NCBI GenBank assembly: GCA_015488685.1
Contig: WFNH01000089.1
Span: forward strand, 1-64,000
Source of the DNA: Marinosulfonomonas sp.
GTDB lineage: Bacteria > Pseudomonadota > Alphaproteobacteria > Rhodobacterales > Rhodobacteraceae
Length of the DNA stretch: 64,000 bases
Reading direction: 5' to 3'
Shown here: positions 1-8,577 of the stretch, one piece after another
Numbering within the stretch: the first letter of the stretch is position 1
Layout: the number at the start of each line of letters is the position of its first letter
The notes under the pieces: model-generated
Databases searched by the model: none
What the model saw: only the letters and a program-made list of their open reading frames with translations
What the model was told of the DNA's origin: nothing
Position numbers and translations under genes: made by a program

Positions 1-250
1 CCAGTACATAGCCCCCTGCCTTGGCATGATCGACCACCGCGCGGCAAATCGGGGATTGCGCCGCAATCGCACCACAGCGCAGATAATCGCCAAAGGAAAA
101 TCCACCCGGAACACCGATCATATCCAGCCCCTTGGGCAGGGATGTTTCCTTGTGCCAGATCATCGTGACATCGGCACCGGCGGCGCGAAAGGCAACTTCC
201 AGATCGCGGTCACAATTGGACCCCGGAAAAACGACAATCCCGACCCGCAT
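1..250 (-). CDS. purQ: Phosphoribosylformylglycinamidine synthase, glutaminase subunit PurQ (5' part only)
   Basis: Only the N-terminal 83 residues lie in the window; the gene runs off the left edge. The protein begins [16 protein letters not shown] and contains [15 protein letters not shown], both hallmarks of the class I amidotransferase PurQ. The window ends just before the expected nucleophile-cysteine loop, so that residue cannot be checked. PurQ releases ammonia from glutamine for PurL, with PurS as third subunit, in step 4 of purine synthesis. The start codon overlaps the purS stop by one base (TGATG), indicating translational coupling. The order purC-purS-purQ on one strand is a normal alphaproteobacterial arrangement. 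Confidence 0.95.
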   Translation of the reverse strand, partial: MRVGIVVFPGSNCDRDLEVAFRAAGADVTMIWHKETSLPKGLDMIGVPGGFSFGDYLRCGAIAAQSPICRAVVDHAKAGGYVL

Positions 251-489
251 CACAGTATCTCGATGCTGTAAGATTCAATCACCGTATTGGCCAGCAGCTT
301 CTCGCACATCTCGCCCACGGTTTTCTCGGCGACGGCAGCGTCGGTTTCGGCCAGATCCAGCATGATCACCTTGCCTTGCCGCACCCCGTTCACCCCGTCA
401 AAGCCCAAAGCGTCCAGCGCGTGGTGCACCGCCTCGCCCTGCGGGTCCAGAACCCCGTTTTTCAGCATCACAGTCACACGCGCTTTCAT
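250..489 (-). CDS. purS: Phosphoribosylformylglycinamidine synthase subunit PurS
   Basis: This 79-residue protein has the usual PurS length and pattern: [20 protein letters not shown] at the N-terminus, then a [18 protein letters not shown] segment and an acidic helix ending in a short beta strand. PurS forms a small dimer that bridges PurL and PurQ in the cytosolic FGAM synthase complex. It lies 12 bp after purC and its stop overlaps the purQ start, so the three genes are almost certainly one operon. Confidence 0.95.
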   Translation of the reverse strand: MKARVTVMLKNGVLDPQGEAVHHALDALGFDGVNGVRQGKVIMLDLAETDAAVAEKTVGEMCEKLLANTVIESYSIEIL

Positions 490-501
490 CCCCTGATCCC
501 C

Positions 502-1263
502 CTAGTTGACAAGCGTTGGTTTGCCGGGCTGTGGCCCGTTCACAGGCAACACACCCAGACGACGTGCCACTTCGGTATAAGCATCGGCCAGATTGCCCAG
601 ATCGCGGCGGAACACGTCCTTGTCCAGCTTTTCGCCGGTTTCGACATCCCACAAACGGCAACTGTCGGGGCTGATTTCGTCGGCCACGATCAGCCGCTGG
701 AAATCACCGTCCCAGACACGGCCGATTTCGATCTTGAAATCGATCAGCCTGATGCCGACTGCCATCATCACACCGGACATAAAATCATTCACCCGCAGCG
801 CCAGCGACACGATGTCATCCAGATCCTGCTGACTGGCCCAACCAAAGGCGATGATATATTCTTCGGGCACCAGCGGGTCGCCCAAGGCGTCATCCTTATA
901 GGAAAACTCGACAATCGGGCGCGGCAGTTGTGTGCCTTCCTCGATCCCCAGACGTTTGGAGATGGAGCCGGCAGCCACGTTGCGCACGATCACTTCCAGC
1001 GGAATGATTTCCACCTGCCGGATCAATTGTTCGCGCATGTTCAGACGTTTTATGAAATGGGTCGGCACACCGATCTGCATCAGACCCTTCATAAAGAATT
1101 CGCTTAGGCGGTTGTTCAACGCGCCCTTACCGTCAATCACATCCATCTTCTCGGCGTTAAAGGCGGTGGCGTCATCCTTGAAATATTGCACCAACGTCCC
1201 CGGCTCGGGGCCTTCGTACAGGATTTTGGCTTTGCCTTCGTAAATCATCTTGCGTCGCGACAT
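502..1263 (-). CDS. purC: Phosphoribosylaminoimidazole-succinocarboxamide synthase (SAICAR synthetase)
   Basis: The 253-residue protein begins [20 protein letters not shown], the typical SAICAR synthetase start with the K-I-x-x-G-K-A-K ATP-binding strand. Later family segments are [17 protein letters not shown] and [14 protein letters not shown]. It condenses CAIR with aspartate using ATP. The reading frame stays open upstream to 1425, but the family alignment supports the ATG at 1263. It is the first gene of purC-purS-purQ and faces the zeta-subunit gene across about 190 bp that must hold both promoters. That gap contains a CCCTTGC/GCAAGGG inverted repeat at 1382-1407 of unknown meaning. Confidence 0.95.
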   Translation of the reverse strand: MSRRKMIYEGKAKILYEGPEPGTLVQYFKDDATAFNAEKMDVIDGKGALNNRLSEFFMKGLMQIGVPTHFIKRLNMREQLIRQVEIIPLEVIVRNVAAGSISKRLGIEEGTQLPRPIVEFSYKDDALGDPLVPEEYIIAFGWASQQDLDDIVSLALRVNDFMSGVMMAVGIRLIDFKIEIGRVWDGDFQRLIVADEISPDSCRLWDVETGEKLDKDVFRRDLGNLADAYTEVARRLGVLPVNGPQPGKPTLVN

Positions 1264-1449
1264 GAGGTCTCCGATCCGGTCGGGGGCAGAAATTAAGTGC
1301 CTGTTGCCCGCGCCTATACGACATGCCCTGCCATCCCGCAATCCCGCAATAGCAGGTTCGTGGCGATAAACTGTCGCTGCCCCCTTGCGATATGTGGCTT
1401 GCAAGGGCATATCAGACGGGAACACGAAACTTTTTCGAACGAGGACATG

Positions 1450-1764
1450 ATGAGCACTTTTGAAGAACGCGAAGCCGCCTTTGAGAACAAATACGCCTAT
1501 GACGCTGACGTTCAGTTCAAGGTCAACGCCCGCAGCAACAAGATGTTGGGGCTATGGGCTGCTGAAAAACTGGGCAAAACCGGGGCCGAGGCCGAGGCCT
1601 ATGCCAAGGAAGTGGTTATTTCCGATCTTGAAGAAGCCGGCCACGAGGATGTTGTGCGCAAGGTTGCTGCCGATCTGGGCGACAAATCGGATACAGATGA
1701 AATCTGGGCCAAGATGGACGAATTTCTTACCGAAGCAAAAAAACAGATCATGACCGAAGATTGA
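1450..1764 (+). CDS. DUF1476 protein, F1-ATPase inhibitory zeta subunit
   Basis: This 104-residue, highly charged helical protein begins [20 protein letters not shown]. It matches the DUF1476 family, whose Paracoccus denitrificans member is the zeta inhibitor that stops ATP hydrolysis by the F1FO-ATP synthase. The family alignment and the GAGGAC ribosome-binding site five bases upstream favour the second of two adjacent ATGs (1450 rather than 1447). It is a single-gene unit, divergent from purC and closed by a strong terminator at 1791-1818. It is not adjacent to atp genes, as is usual for the family. Function is inferred from family membership. Confidence 0.88.
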   Translation: MSTFEEREAAFENKYAYDADVQFKVNARSNKMLGLWAAEKLGKTGAEAEAYAKEVVISDLEEAGHEDVVRKVAADLGDKSDTDEIWAKMDEFLTEAKKQIMTED

Positions 1765-1790
1765 TTGGCGATTGTAGAACCAAGACAAGG

Positions 1791-1818
1791 GGCATCTGTT
1801 TTTACAGGTGCCTTTTTT
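1791..1818 (+). terminator. Rho-independent terminator after the zeta-subunit gene
   Basis: A nine-base-pair stem (GGCATCTGT pairing with ACAGGTGCC, one G-U pair) with a four-T loop is followed by six Ts. It lies 27 bp past the stop codon. Confidence 0.85.
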
Positions 1819-1978
1819 GATGGAATTTCAGATTTTCATCGCAACCGGCCGCTAATCTTAACGCCATTTTCAAGATCATTATGATCAATATGCGTTTGCA
1901 CTGATGCCCTTGCCGTGGCATTGGACCTGCAACAGCCGCCATTGCGCGGCCTTATTTCGTGCATGAAAGGTTTTTTCA

Positions 1979-2992
1979 ATGACCAACGCCCTATCGCGTA
2001 TGCTGGCTGAACGGGACTGGATTCTGGCGGACGGTGCCACCGGCACAACGCTGTTCAACATGGGCCTAAGCTCGGGTGATGCGCCCGAACTGTGGAATGT
2101 CGACCATCCCGATAAAATCCGCGCGCTTTATCGTGGTGCGGTGGATGCGGGTAGTGATCTGTTTTTGACCAACAGCTTTGGTGGCAATGCCTCGCGCCTG
2201 AAACTGCATGGCGCGCAATCCCGCGCCCGCGAATTGTCGCGCATTTCGGCCGAACTGGGCCGCGAGGTGGCCGATGCATCGGGCCGGACCATCGTGGTTG
2301 CAGGCTCGGTCGGGCCGACCGGTGAAATCATGGCCCCGATGGGGGAATTAACCCACGAGTTGGCCGTCGAAATTTTCCACGAACAGGCCGAGGGCCTGAA
2401 AGAAGGTGGCGCGGACGTTTTGTGGTGCGAAACCATTTCCGCCCCCGAAGAATACAAAGCCGCCGCCGAAGCCTTTGCACTGGCCGATATGCCGTGGTGT
2501 GGCACGATGAGCTTTGATACCGCCGGACGCACCATGATGGGCCTGACGTCGGCCGGCATGGTCGATATGGTCGAAAAGCTTAAGACCCCGCCGATTGCAT
2601 ACGGTGCCAACTGTGGTGTCGGGGCAGCCGACCTGCTGCGCACCATCCTTGGCTTTGCCGCGCAAGGGTCGGAACGCCCGATCATCGCCAAAGGCAACGC
2701 CGGCATCCCGAAATTCCACGATGGCCACATCCATTACGACGGCACACCGGAGCTGATGGGAAAATACGCCTGCCTGGCCGCCGATTGCGGTGCCACGATC
2801 ATTGGCGGTTGCTGCGGCACCACACCCGAACATCTGGTCGCCATGCGCGCCGCGCTCGAGGCCCGCACACCCGGCCCCCGCCCGACGCTGGAAACCATTG
2901 CCGACGTGCTTGGCGGGTTTTCCTCGGCATCGGATGGCACAGATGACGCCACCCCCGCCGCCCGCAAGAACCGCCGCCGCAACAGAGGTTAG
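1979..2992 (+). CDS. bmt: Homocysteine S-methyltransferase (MetH-module / betaine-homocysteine methyltransferase-like)
   Basis: This 337-residue protein is a complete homocysteine methyltransferase barrel (PF02574 type): ILADGATGTTLFNMGL near the N-terminus, the zinc cysteine in YGANCGVG (about residue 211), and the double-cysteine zinc motif GGCCGTTPEH (about residue 281). It moves a methyl group to homocysteine to make methionine. The name betaine-homocysteine methyltransferase is commonly given to this family. However, the gene is followed by a stand-alone corrinoid protein, which fits a split MetH-type methionine synthase better. GAAAGG precedes the ATG by eight bases. The last 40 residues are a low-complexity arginine-rich tail. 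No recognisable SAM or B12 riboswitch was found upstream. Confidence 0.85.
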   Translation: MTNALSRMLAERDWILADGATGTTLFNMGLSSGDAPELWNVDHPDKIRALYRGAVDAGSDLFLTNSFGGNASRLKLHGAQSRARELSRISAELGREVADASGRTIVVAGSVGPTGEIMAPMGELTHELAVEIFHEQAEGLKEGGADVLWCETISAPEEYKAAAEAFALADMPWCGTMSFDTAGRTMMGLTSAGMVDMVEKLKTPPIAYGANCGVGAADLLRTILGFAAQGSERPIIAKGNAGIPKFHDGHIHYDGTPELMGKYACLAADCGATIIGGCCGTTPEHLVAMRAALEARTPGPRPTLETIADVLGGFSSASDGTDDATPAARKNRRRNRG

Positions 2993-3112
2993 CCTATATT
3001 TAGTCGTTGCCGGAACGGTCCATGTCGCAAGTGGCCAATACCGGCCAGCGACAAACCGCCAATCTGGGCAAAAAGGAAACCGCGCAACGCGCGCCTGTCA
3101 GGGAATAAAACC

Positions 3113-3814
3113 ATGAGCGAAGAAGACGATCTGATCCTGTCCGAACTGTCTGATGACGAACTTGTGCTGCAAATGCACGATGACCTGTATGACGGCATGA
3201 AAGAGGAAATCGAGGAAGGCGTGACCATCCTGCTGGACCGCAAGTGGGAACCCTACCGCGTTCTGACCGAAGCGCTGGTTGCCGGCATGACCATCGTCGG
3301 GCACGATTTCCGCGATGGCATCCTGTTTGTCCCCGAGGTTCTGTTGGCCGCCAACGCAATGAAGGGCGGCATGGCCATCCTGAAACCGCTGCTGGCCGAA
3401 TCCGGCGCACCCCGCATGGGCAAAATGGTAATCGGCACCGTTAAAGGCGACATCCACGACATCGGCAAAAATCTGGTTTCGATGATGATGGAAGGGGCCG
3501 GTTTCGAGGTGGTCGATCTGGGGATCAACAATCCGGTCGAGGATTATCTGGACGCCCTGACCCGCGAAGACGCCGACATTCTGGGCATGTCTGCCCTGCT
3601 GACCACCACCATGCCCTATATGAAGGTCGTAATCGACACGATGGTCGAAAAAGGCATCCGCGATGATTACATCGTGCTGGTCGGCGGCGCCCCCTTGAAC
3701 GAGGAATTCGGCAAAGCCATCGGCGCCAACGCCTATTGCCGCGATGCGGCGGTTGCGGTGGAAACGGCCAAAGACCTGATGTTGCGCAAACATAACCAGA
3801 TGGCGGCGGGCTGA
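3113..3814 (+). CDS. Methyltransferase cognate corrinoid (B12-binding) protein
   Basis: The 233-residue protein has a helical cap domain (residues 1-95) and a Rossmann-like B12 domain. The B12 domain carries the base-off lower-ligand motif GDIHDIGKN (DxHxxG, about residues 115-122), the GMSALLTTTM strand and the VGGAPL loop. Proteins of this kind carry a methyl group on cobalamin between two methyltransferase components. Sitting 120 bp after the homocysteine methyltransferase gene and 17 bp before DUF1638, it probably serves that enzyme. A separate methyltetrahydrofolate-binding protein would be expected elsewhere in the genome. Confidence 0.9.
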   Translation: MSEEDDLILSELSDDELVLQMHDDLYDGMKEEIEEGVTILLDRKWEPYRVLTEALVAGMTIVGHDFRDGILFVPEVLLAANAMKGGMAILKPLLAESGAPRMGKMVIGTVKGDIHDIGKNLVSMMMEGAGFEVVDLGINNPVEDYLDALTREDADILGMSALLTTTMPYMKVVIDTMVEKGIRDDYIVLVGGAPLNEEFGKAIGANAYCRDAAVAVETAKDLMLRKHNQMAAG

Positions 3815-3831
3815 TCCGCCAAGGCGGGATC

Positions 3832-4473
3832 ATGACACCTGACGACAAAACGCTAACCGAAAGCGGGTTTGCCCCCATAGGGGACAAGGCCCGCATTCTG
3901 CTGCTGGCCTGCGGGGCGCTGGCGCATGAAATCCTGTCGCTGATCAAACGGAATGGCTGGGATCACATCAGCCTGACCTGCCTGCCCGCAAACCTGCACC
4001 TTTATCCCGACCGTATCCCCGCTGCAGTCGAAGAAATGGTGCACAAGCACCGTGCGGATTATGACGAAATATTCGTGGTTTACGCCGATTGCGGCACCGG
4101 CGGGTTGCTCCAGAAAAAATGTGCGGAATTGGGCGTGGAAATGATGCAGGGGCCGCATTGCTATTCGTTCTACGAGGGCAATGATGCCTTCGCCAAAATA
4201 GCCGAAGGCGAATGCACGGCCTTTTACCTGACCGATTTTCTGGTTCGCCAGTTTGATGCCTTTGTCTGGAAACCGATGGGGCTGGACCGGCACCCCGAAT
4301 TGCTGGAAATGTATTTCGGCAATTACGAAAAACTGGTGTATCAGGCGCAAACTAATGCGCCCGAACTGGATGAAAAAGCCCGCGAATGCGCCAGACGCAT
4401 GGGGCTGACCTATGAGCGGCGTTTTACCGGATATGGTGATCTGGCAACAACACTGGATCAGGTCGCAACCTAA
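3832..4473 (+). CDS. DUF1638 domain protein
   Basis: The 213-residue cytosolic protein has the DUF1638 pattern: ILLLACGALAHEIL near the start, a CGTGGLLQ loop and a GPHCYSFYEG segment with conserved cysteines. The biochemical role of the family is not settled. Members are often found next to corrinoid methyltransferase genes, as here. It is the third gene of the methyltransferase-corrinoid operon, so a role in maintaining or assisting the corrinoid methyl transfer is the natural inference. Its stop codon overlaps the convergent sufE stop by four bases. Confidence 0.8.
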   Translation: MTPDDKTLTESGFAPIGDKARILLLACGALAHEILSLIKRNGWDHISLTCLPANLHLYPDRIPAAVEEMVHKHRADYDEIFVVYADCGTGGLLQKKCAELGVEMMQGPHCYSFYEGNDAFAKIAEGECTAFYLTDFLVRQFDAFVWKPMGLDRHPELLEMYFGNYEKLVYQAQTNAPELDEKARECARRMGLTYERRFTGYGDLATTLDQVAT

Positions 4474-4898
4474 CCCGCCGCTGCCTCGCCTGCGATTTTG
4501 CGGATGCGTTCCACCATCGCCCGCAACCCGTTGCTGCGCTGTGCCGACAGATGGTCGTTCAACTGAAGGCGCGCCAACTCGCCGCCTGCATCCACCTTCA
4601 GCACCTCGGCCACGCTCAACCCGTTGAACAGCGCCGTCAGCACCGCCACCAGACCGCGCACGATCATTGCATCGCTGTCGCCGCGAAACCGGAACACAGC
4701 CCCCGGCCCCGTGCCGTCAACCTGCGCTGCGATCCACACCTGAGACGTGCAGCCGTCAACCTTGGTCGCGGGCACCTTCAGGGCGTCCTCCAGCGGGGCC
4801 ATCGCCTTGCCCAGATCGATCACGAACCGATAGCGGTCCTCCCAATCGTCCAGAAACTCAAAGTTCTCTACGATGTCTTCAAAGGCTTCGGTTGCCAT
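4470..4898 (-). CDS. sufE: SufE family cysteine desulfurase activator
   Basis: This 142-residue protein matches SufE: FEFLDDWEDRYRFVIDLGK at the start, the sulfur-accepting cysteine in VDGCTSQVW (about residue 50), and a C-terminal HLSAQRSNGLRAMVERI helix. SufE takes persulfide sulfur from the desulfurase SufS and delivers it for Fe-S cluster assembly in the cytosol. It is encoded away from the suf operon and tail to tail with the DUF1638 gene. Confidence 0.92.
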   Translation of the reverse strand: MATEAFEDIVENFEFLDDWEDRYRFVIDLGKAMAPLEDALKVPATKVDGCTSQVWIAAQVDGTGPGAVFRFRGDSDAMIVRGLVAVLTALFNGLSVAEVLKVDAGGELARLQLNDHLSAQRSNGLRAMVERIRKIAGEAAAG

Positions 4899-5029
4899 CT
4901 GCCTGCTCCTTCATTTTGTGTCCCATCAGATAGTGGGCCAAAGCAAAAAGGTCCAGACCGCGTAAGGCGGGTTTTCAAACCCTGCATAATCGGCTAATTC
5001 GGTTACATGGAACGAAGGGGCCTGACACC

Positions 5030-5488
5030 ATGAGAACACCGATCGCTGCAATTTTGCTGGGCACGCTTGTGCTGACAGGCTGTGCCACCAAACTGAACCC
5101 GTTCAACTGGTTCAAACGCGGCAGCACCGAAGAAACCCTGACTGTGTTGCCCGACCCCACCGTGATCAATGATAATCGCGCCTTGGTGCAACAGGTGGTT
5201 TCCCTGTCGGTCGAAAAAACACCAGGCGGGGCCATCATCCGCGCAACAGGGCTGCCTCCGACCCAAGGGTATTGGGATGCCGAACTGATCGCCGAAAACG
5301 GCGAAAAGCCGGTAAAAGGCGTACTGACATATCAATTCCGGATAGAACAACCAATTGATTTTCAACGTGTTTCTACCCCGCAAAGCCGCGAAGTGGTGGT
5401 GGCGCATTTTGCGTCAAACATCAAATTGCAAGGTGTGAACCAGATCCGGGTGGTCGGGGCGAAAAATGCCCGTTCAACACGTCGTTAA
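5030..5488 (+). CDS. Hypothetical lipoprotein
   Basis: The 152-residue protein has a short hydrophobic signal ending in the lipobox LTGC (cysteine at residue 18), so it should be lipidated and anchored to the inner or outer membrane on the periplasmic side. The mature part begins with a basic stretch (FNWFKRG) and then a beta-rich domain of about 110 residues. I do not recognise the family, although its style is common in Roseobacter genomes. GAAGGGG lies about ten bases before the ATG. Its stop overlaps that of the convergent rnd gene. Confidence 0.75.
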   Translation: MRTPIAAILLGTLVLTGCATKLNPFNWFKRGSTEETLTVLPDPTVINDNRALVQQVVSLSVEKTPGGAIIRATGLPPTQGYWDAELIAENGEKPVKGVLTYQFRIEQPIDFQRVSTPQSREVVVAHFASNIKLQGVNQIRVVGAKNARSTRR

Positions 5489-6642
5489 AGGTCTACCACC
5501 TTAACCGCTGTGCCCTGCGCCGTCAGGGCGATTTTACCGTCACACAGGCGCAAGGCGTCTTTGCCAAACACCTCGTTACGCCAACCGGACAGGGATTTCC
5601 CGTCGCGCTGGCCTGCTGCGATCTTGTCCAGTTCGGCAGATGTAGCGATCAGTTTCAGCGCCACGCCAGCCTCTTCGGCCTTTGATTTCAAAAGCACCCG
5701 CAACAGATCGGCCAGCGCAGGATTAACCTGTAATTTTTCGCGCGATTTGTCGGGTTTGGGGAAATCCGCCGGATCAGCCTCCAGCCCCTTGGCCACAGCC
5801 GCCAAAATCCCTTCGGCAATCTCGCCCTTGCGGGCCTCGCGTTGCAACAGACGCGAGCGGCCCAGATCCTGCATGGTCTTTGGCTTGGTCGAGGCCAGCT
5901 CCAACATCGCCTCGTCTTTGTAAACACGGTTTCGCGGCACATTGCGCCCTTGGGCGTAGGTTTCGCGAAACGCTGCCAGCTCTTTGACAATCGCCATGAA
6001 GCGGCCGGAATTACTGCGGGTTTTCACCCGCTTCCATGCATTTTCCGGCTGGATTATATAGGTTTCAGGGCTAAGAAGAACTTTAAGTTCCTCCTCTACC
6101 CATTTGGTTCTGTTTGTTTTTTCAATTTTTTCTTTCAGGAATTCGTAAATCACCCGCAGGTGTGTCACATCACCAATCGCATAGGTCTTCTGCGCATCCG
6201 TCAGCGGGCGGCGCGACCAGTCGGTAAAGCGGGACGACTTGTCCAGAGGTTCCTTGGCGATCTTGCGCACCAGCGTTTCATATCCCACCTGCTCGCCGAA
6301 ATCGCACACCATCGCGGCAACCTGCGTGTCAAACAGCGGCTTGGGAAACACCCCGCCCTCGATAAAGAAAATTTCCAGATCTTGGCGTGCAGCATGGAAC
6401 ACCTTGACCACATCCTCGTTGCGAAACAGATCATACAGCGGTTCCAGCGACAGCCCATCGGCCAGCGGATCGACCAGAACCGCGCAATCCTTGTCATCGC
6501 CTTTGACCGCCATCTGGATCAGACACAGTTTGGAATAATATGTGCGTTCGCGCAAAAATTCGGTGTCGATCGTCACATAGGGGTGTTTGGCGGCCATTTC
6601 GCAGAAATCGGCCAGCTGTTGCGTGGTGGTCAGGGTTTTCAT
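5485..6642 (-). CDS. rnd: Ribonuclease D
   Basis: The 385-residue protein begins MKTLTTTQQLADFCEMAAK and carries the DEDD exonuclease motifs: VTIDTEFLRE (Exo I, about residue 25), FHAARQDLE (Exo II, about residue 80) and the C-terminal YAIGDVTHLR (Exo III). An HRDC domain follows (KPKTMQDLGRSRLLQREARKG and onward). RNase D trims tRNA and other small RNA 3' ends in the cytosol. The open frame reaches 6930, but the ATG at 6642 fits the family and the extra sequence overlaps purN. Confidence 0.93.
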   Translation of the reverse strand: MKTLTTTQQLADFCEMAAKHPYVTIDTEFLRERTYYSKLCLIQMAVKGDDKDCAVLVDPLADGLSLEPLYDLFRNEDVVKVFHAARQDLEIFFIEGGVFPKPLFDTQVAAMVCDFGEQVGYETLVRKIAKEPLDKSSRFTDWSRRPLTDAQKTYAIGDVTHLRVIYEFLKEKIEKTNRTKWVEEELKVLLSPETYIIQPENAWKRVKTRSNSGRFMAIVKELAAFRETYAQGRNVPRNRVYKDEAMLELASTKPKTMQDLGRSRLLQREARKGEIAEGILAAVAKGLEADPADFPKPDKSREKLQVNPALADLLRVLLKSKAEEAGVALKLIATSAELDKIAAGQRDGKSLSGWRNEVFGKDALRLCDGKIALTAQGTAVKVVDL

Positions 6643-6709
6643 GAAGGTCTGCTGCTCACTTGGTAAAGGTTGGCGGCTTCTTACGCAATTTCGCCAGAAA
6701 TGAAAAGCC

Positions 6710-7303
6710 TCAGGGCAAATTGACCACGGTTTGGTCCCCCGCCGCAAACCGGCGCAACACCGCGGGATACAGGCGGTGTTCCATCGGCAGCACGCGGGCC
6801 GCCAGGGTTTCGGGGGTGTCATCCGGCAAAACCGGCACCCGTGCCTGTCCCAAAACGGGGCCGCCATCCAGTTCGGCGGTGACCAGATGCACGGAACAAC
6901 CGGCCTGATCATCCCCAGCCTCGATCGCACGGGCGTGAGTGTGCAAGCCTTTGTATTTGGGTAATAATGACGGGTGGATGTTCAATATCCGGCCCTGCCA
7001 GCGGGTGACGAAACCGGCCCCCAGCACCCGCATGAAACCGGCAAGGCAAATGATGTCGGGCTGTGCCTGCTCCAGCCTGCGGGTCAACGCGGCCTCGAAC
7101 CCCGCGCGGTCCTTGCCAAAGGGGCGGTGATCGACCACCGCTGTGGCAATCCCCATATCCGCGGCCTTTTGCAAGCCGCCGGCATCCGCATTATTGGCCA
7201 ATACCAGAACCGGCCGCGCGGGGTGGTCACCCGTCATCGATTGCGCCAAAGCCACCATGTTCGAGCCACCGCCCGAAATCAGTATCGCAACCCGTTTGTT
7301 CAC
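6710..7303 (-). CDS. purN: Phosphoribosylglycinamide formyltransferase
   Basis: The 197-residue protein shows the PurN fold: [15 protein letters not shown] (phosphate loop), [10 protein letters not shown], and the catalytic region with asparagine, histidine and aspartate in [18 protein letters not shown] and [12 protein letters not shown]. It transfers a formyl group from 10-formyl-THF to GAR. Its ATG overlaps the purM stop (ATGA), so the two form a translationally coupled purM-purN pair, the classic arrangement. Confidence 0.96.
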   Translation of the reverse strand: MNKRVAILISGGGSNMVALAQSMTGDHPARPVLVLANNADAGGLQKAADMGIATAVVDHRPFGKDRAGFEAALTRRLEQAQPDIICLAGFMRVLGAGFVTRWQGRILNIHPSLLPKYKGLHTHARAIEAGDDQAGCSVHLVTAELDGGPVLGQARVPVLPDDTPETLAARVLPMEHRLYPAVLRRFAAGDQTVVNLP

Positions 7304-8346
7304 AAAAGCGCACCTGTATAGGAAACGCCCGACCCGTCAGCCACCTGACCGATGCGGAACACCGTTTTACCCTCGCCTTGCAAAAGGTCGGTGATGGCGT
7401 CGGCGCGATCTGCCGACACCGCCAGCACCATGCCGATACCCGCGTTGAAGGTTTTCAGCAGTTCGGCCTGTTCCATGCCGGCCGTTTTGGTCAGCCATTT
7501 GAACACCGGCGGCAATTCCCATGCTGACAGGTCCACCTGCGCCCCCACCCCTTCGGGCAACACCCGTGGCAGGTTTTCCGTCAACCCGCCGCCGGTGATA
7601 TGGGCCAGCGCATGCACGCCCCCTGCCCGTATCGCCGCCAACGTCGATTTCACATAAAGCCGTGTGGGTGCCAGCAAAGCCGCGCCAAGGTTGCCATCGC
7701 CAAACGGGCAATCGGCGTCCCAGCCAAGGCCGGAAACCTCGACCACCTTGCGCACCAGCGAATATCCGTTGGAATGCACGCCATCACTGGCCAGTCCCAG
7801 CAACACATCGCCCGCCGCCACGCCTTCGGGCAGGGCCGTGCCGCGTTCCATCGCGCCCACGGCAAAACCGGCCAGATCGAAATCGCCATCGTGGTACATC
7901 CCCGGCATTTCCGCCGTTTCGCCGCCAATCAGCGCGCAACCGGACAGCTCGCAACCCTTGGCGATGCCCTCAATGATCTGCGTGGCCTGATCCAGCTCCA
8001 GCTTGCCGGTGGCAAAATAGTCCAGAAAGAACAGCGGCTCGGCCCCCTGACAAATCAGGTCATTGACGCACATCGCCACCAGATCAATGCCGATGGTCGA
8101 TACATTGCCGGTATCAATCGCGATGCGCAGCTTGGTGCCAACCCCGTCGGTCGCCGCCACCAGAACGGGGTCGGTATAGCCAGCCCCCTTCAGATCAAAC
8201 AATGCGCCAAAGCCGCCCAGCCCCGACATCACCCCGGGGCGTTTGGTGCGTTTGGCGGCGGGTTTGATCCGCTCGACCAGCGCGTTGCCCGCATCAATAT
8301 CCACACCGGCATCGGCATAGGTCAGACCGTTTTTACCCGAAGTCAT
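7300..8346 (-). CDS. purM: Phosphoribosylformylglycinamidine cyclo-ligase (AIR synthetase)
   Basis: The 348-residue protein is a full Pur[78 protein letters not shown] and the C-terminal [11 protein letters not shown]. It closes the imidazole ring of AIR using ATP. It is the first gene of the purM-purN pair. The 135 bp upstream, before the tRNA gene, should hold the promoter, but no operator was recognised there. Confidence 0.96.
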   Translation of the reverse strand: MTSGKNGLTYADAGVDIDAGNALVERIKPAAKRTKRPGVMSGLGGFGALFDLKGAGYTDPVLVAATDGVGTKLRIAIDTGNVSTIGIDLVAMCVNDLICQGAEPLFFLDYFATGKLELDQATQIIEGIAKGCELSGCALIGGETAEMPGMYHDGDFDLAGFAVGAMERGTALPEGVAAGDVLLGLASDGVHSNGYSLVRKVVEVSGLGWDADCPFGDGNLGAALLAPTRLYVKSTLAAIRAGGVHALAHITGGGLTENLPRVLPEGVGAQVDLSAWELPPVFKWLTKTAGMEQAELLKTFNAGIGMVLAVSADRADAITDLLQGEGKTVFRIGQVADGSGVSYTGALL

Positions 8347-8480
8347 TTGGCAGCACCCCTTGGAATAGAATCCGTTTAGCAGCGCAGTAACAACTCTGCC
8401 CCCTTCTGTCCATCATAACGGGCAAAACACCCCTTGACCAAAGCGCCCCGCCCAAATACCCATGCGCCCATGACTACAGT

Positions 8481-8557
8481 GGGCCTGTAGCTCAGTTGGT
8501 TAGAGCAGAGCGCTCATAACGCTTTGGTCGCAGGTTCGAGTCCTGCCGGGCCTACCA
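8481..8557 (+). tRNA. tRNA with CAT anticodon, probably tRNA-Ile2 (lysidine-modified)
   Basis: The 77-nt cloverleaf folds as acceptor GGGCCTG/CGGGCCT (with a G1-U72 wobble), D stem GCTC/GAGC, anticodon stem GAGCG/CGCTT around loop CTCATAA, T stem GCAGG/CCTGC and an encoded CCA. The anticodon is CAT. The C4-G69 and C5-G68 acceptor pairs and the TTGGTCGC variable region resemble tRNA-Ile2 more than elongator tRNA-Met. The TilS enzyme would convert C34 to lysidine so that it reads AUA. The GAGC D-stem pairing is not initiator-like. It stands alone between purM and the accessory subtilase gene. Confidence 0.9.
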
Positions 8558-8577
8558 TGATTATTCGACAACCCAGC

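Noticed and set aside
1297-1449. Upstream extension of the zeta-subunit gene
   Set aside because: The family N-terminus and the GAGGAC site place the start at 1450; the extension is Cys/Arg-rich and unlike the family.
1819-1978. SAM or B12 riboswitch upstream of the homocysteine methyltransferase
   Set aside because: No SAM-II, SAH or cobalamin consensus could be matched; only minor hairpins are present.
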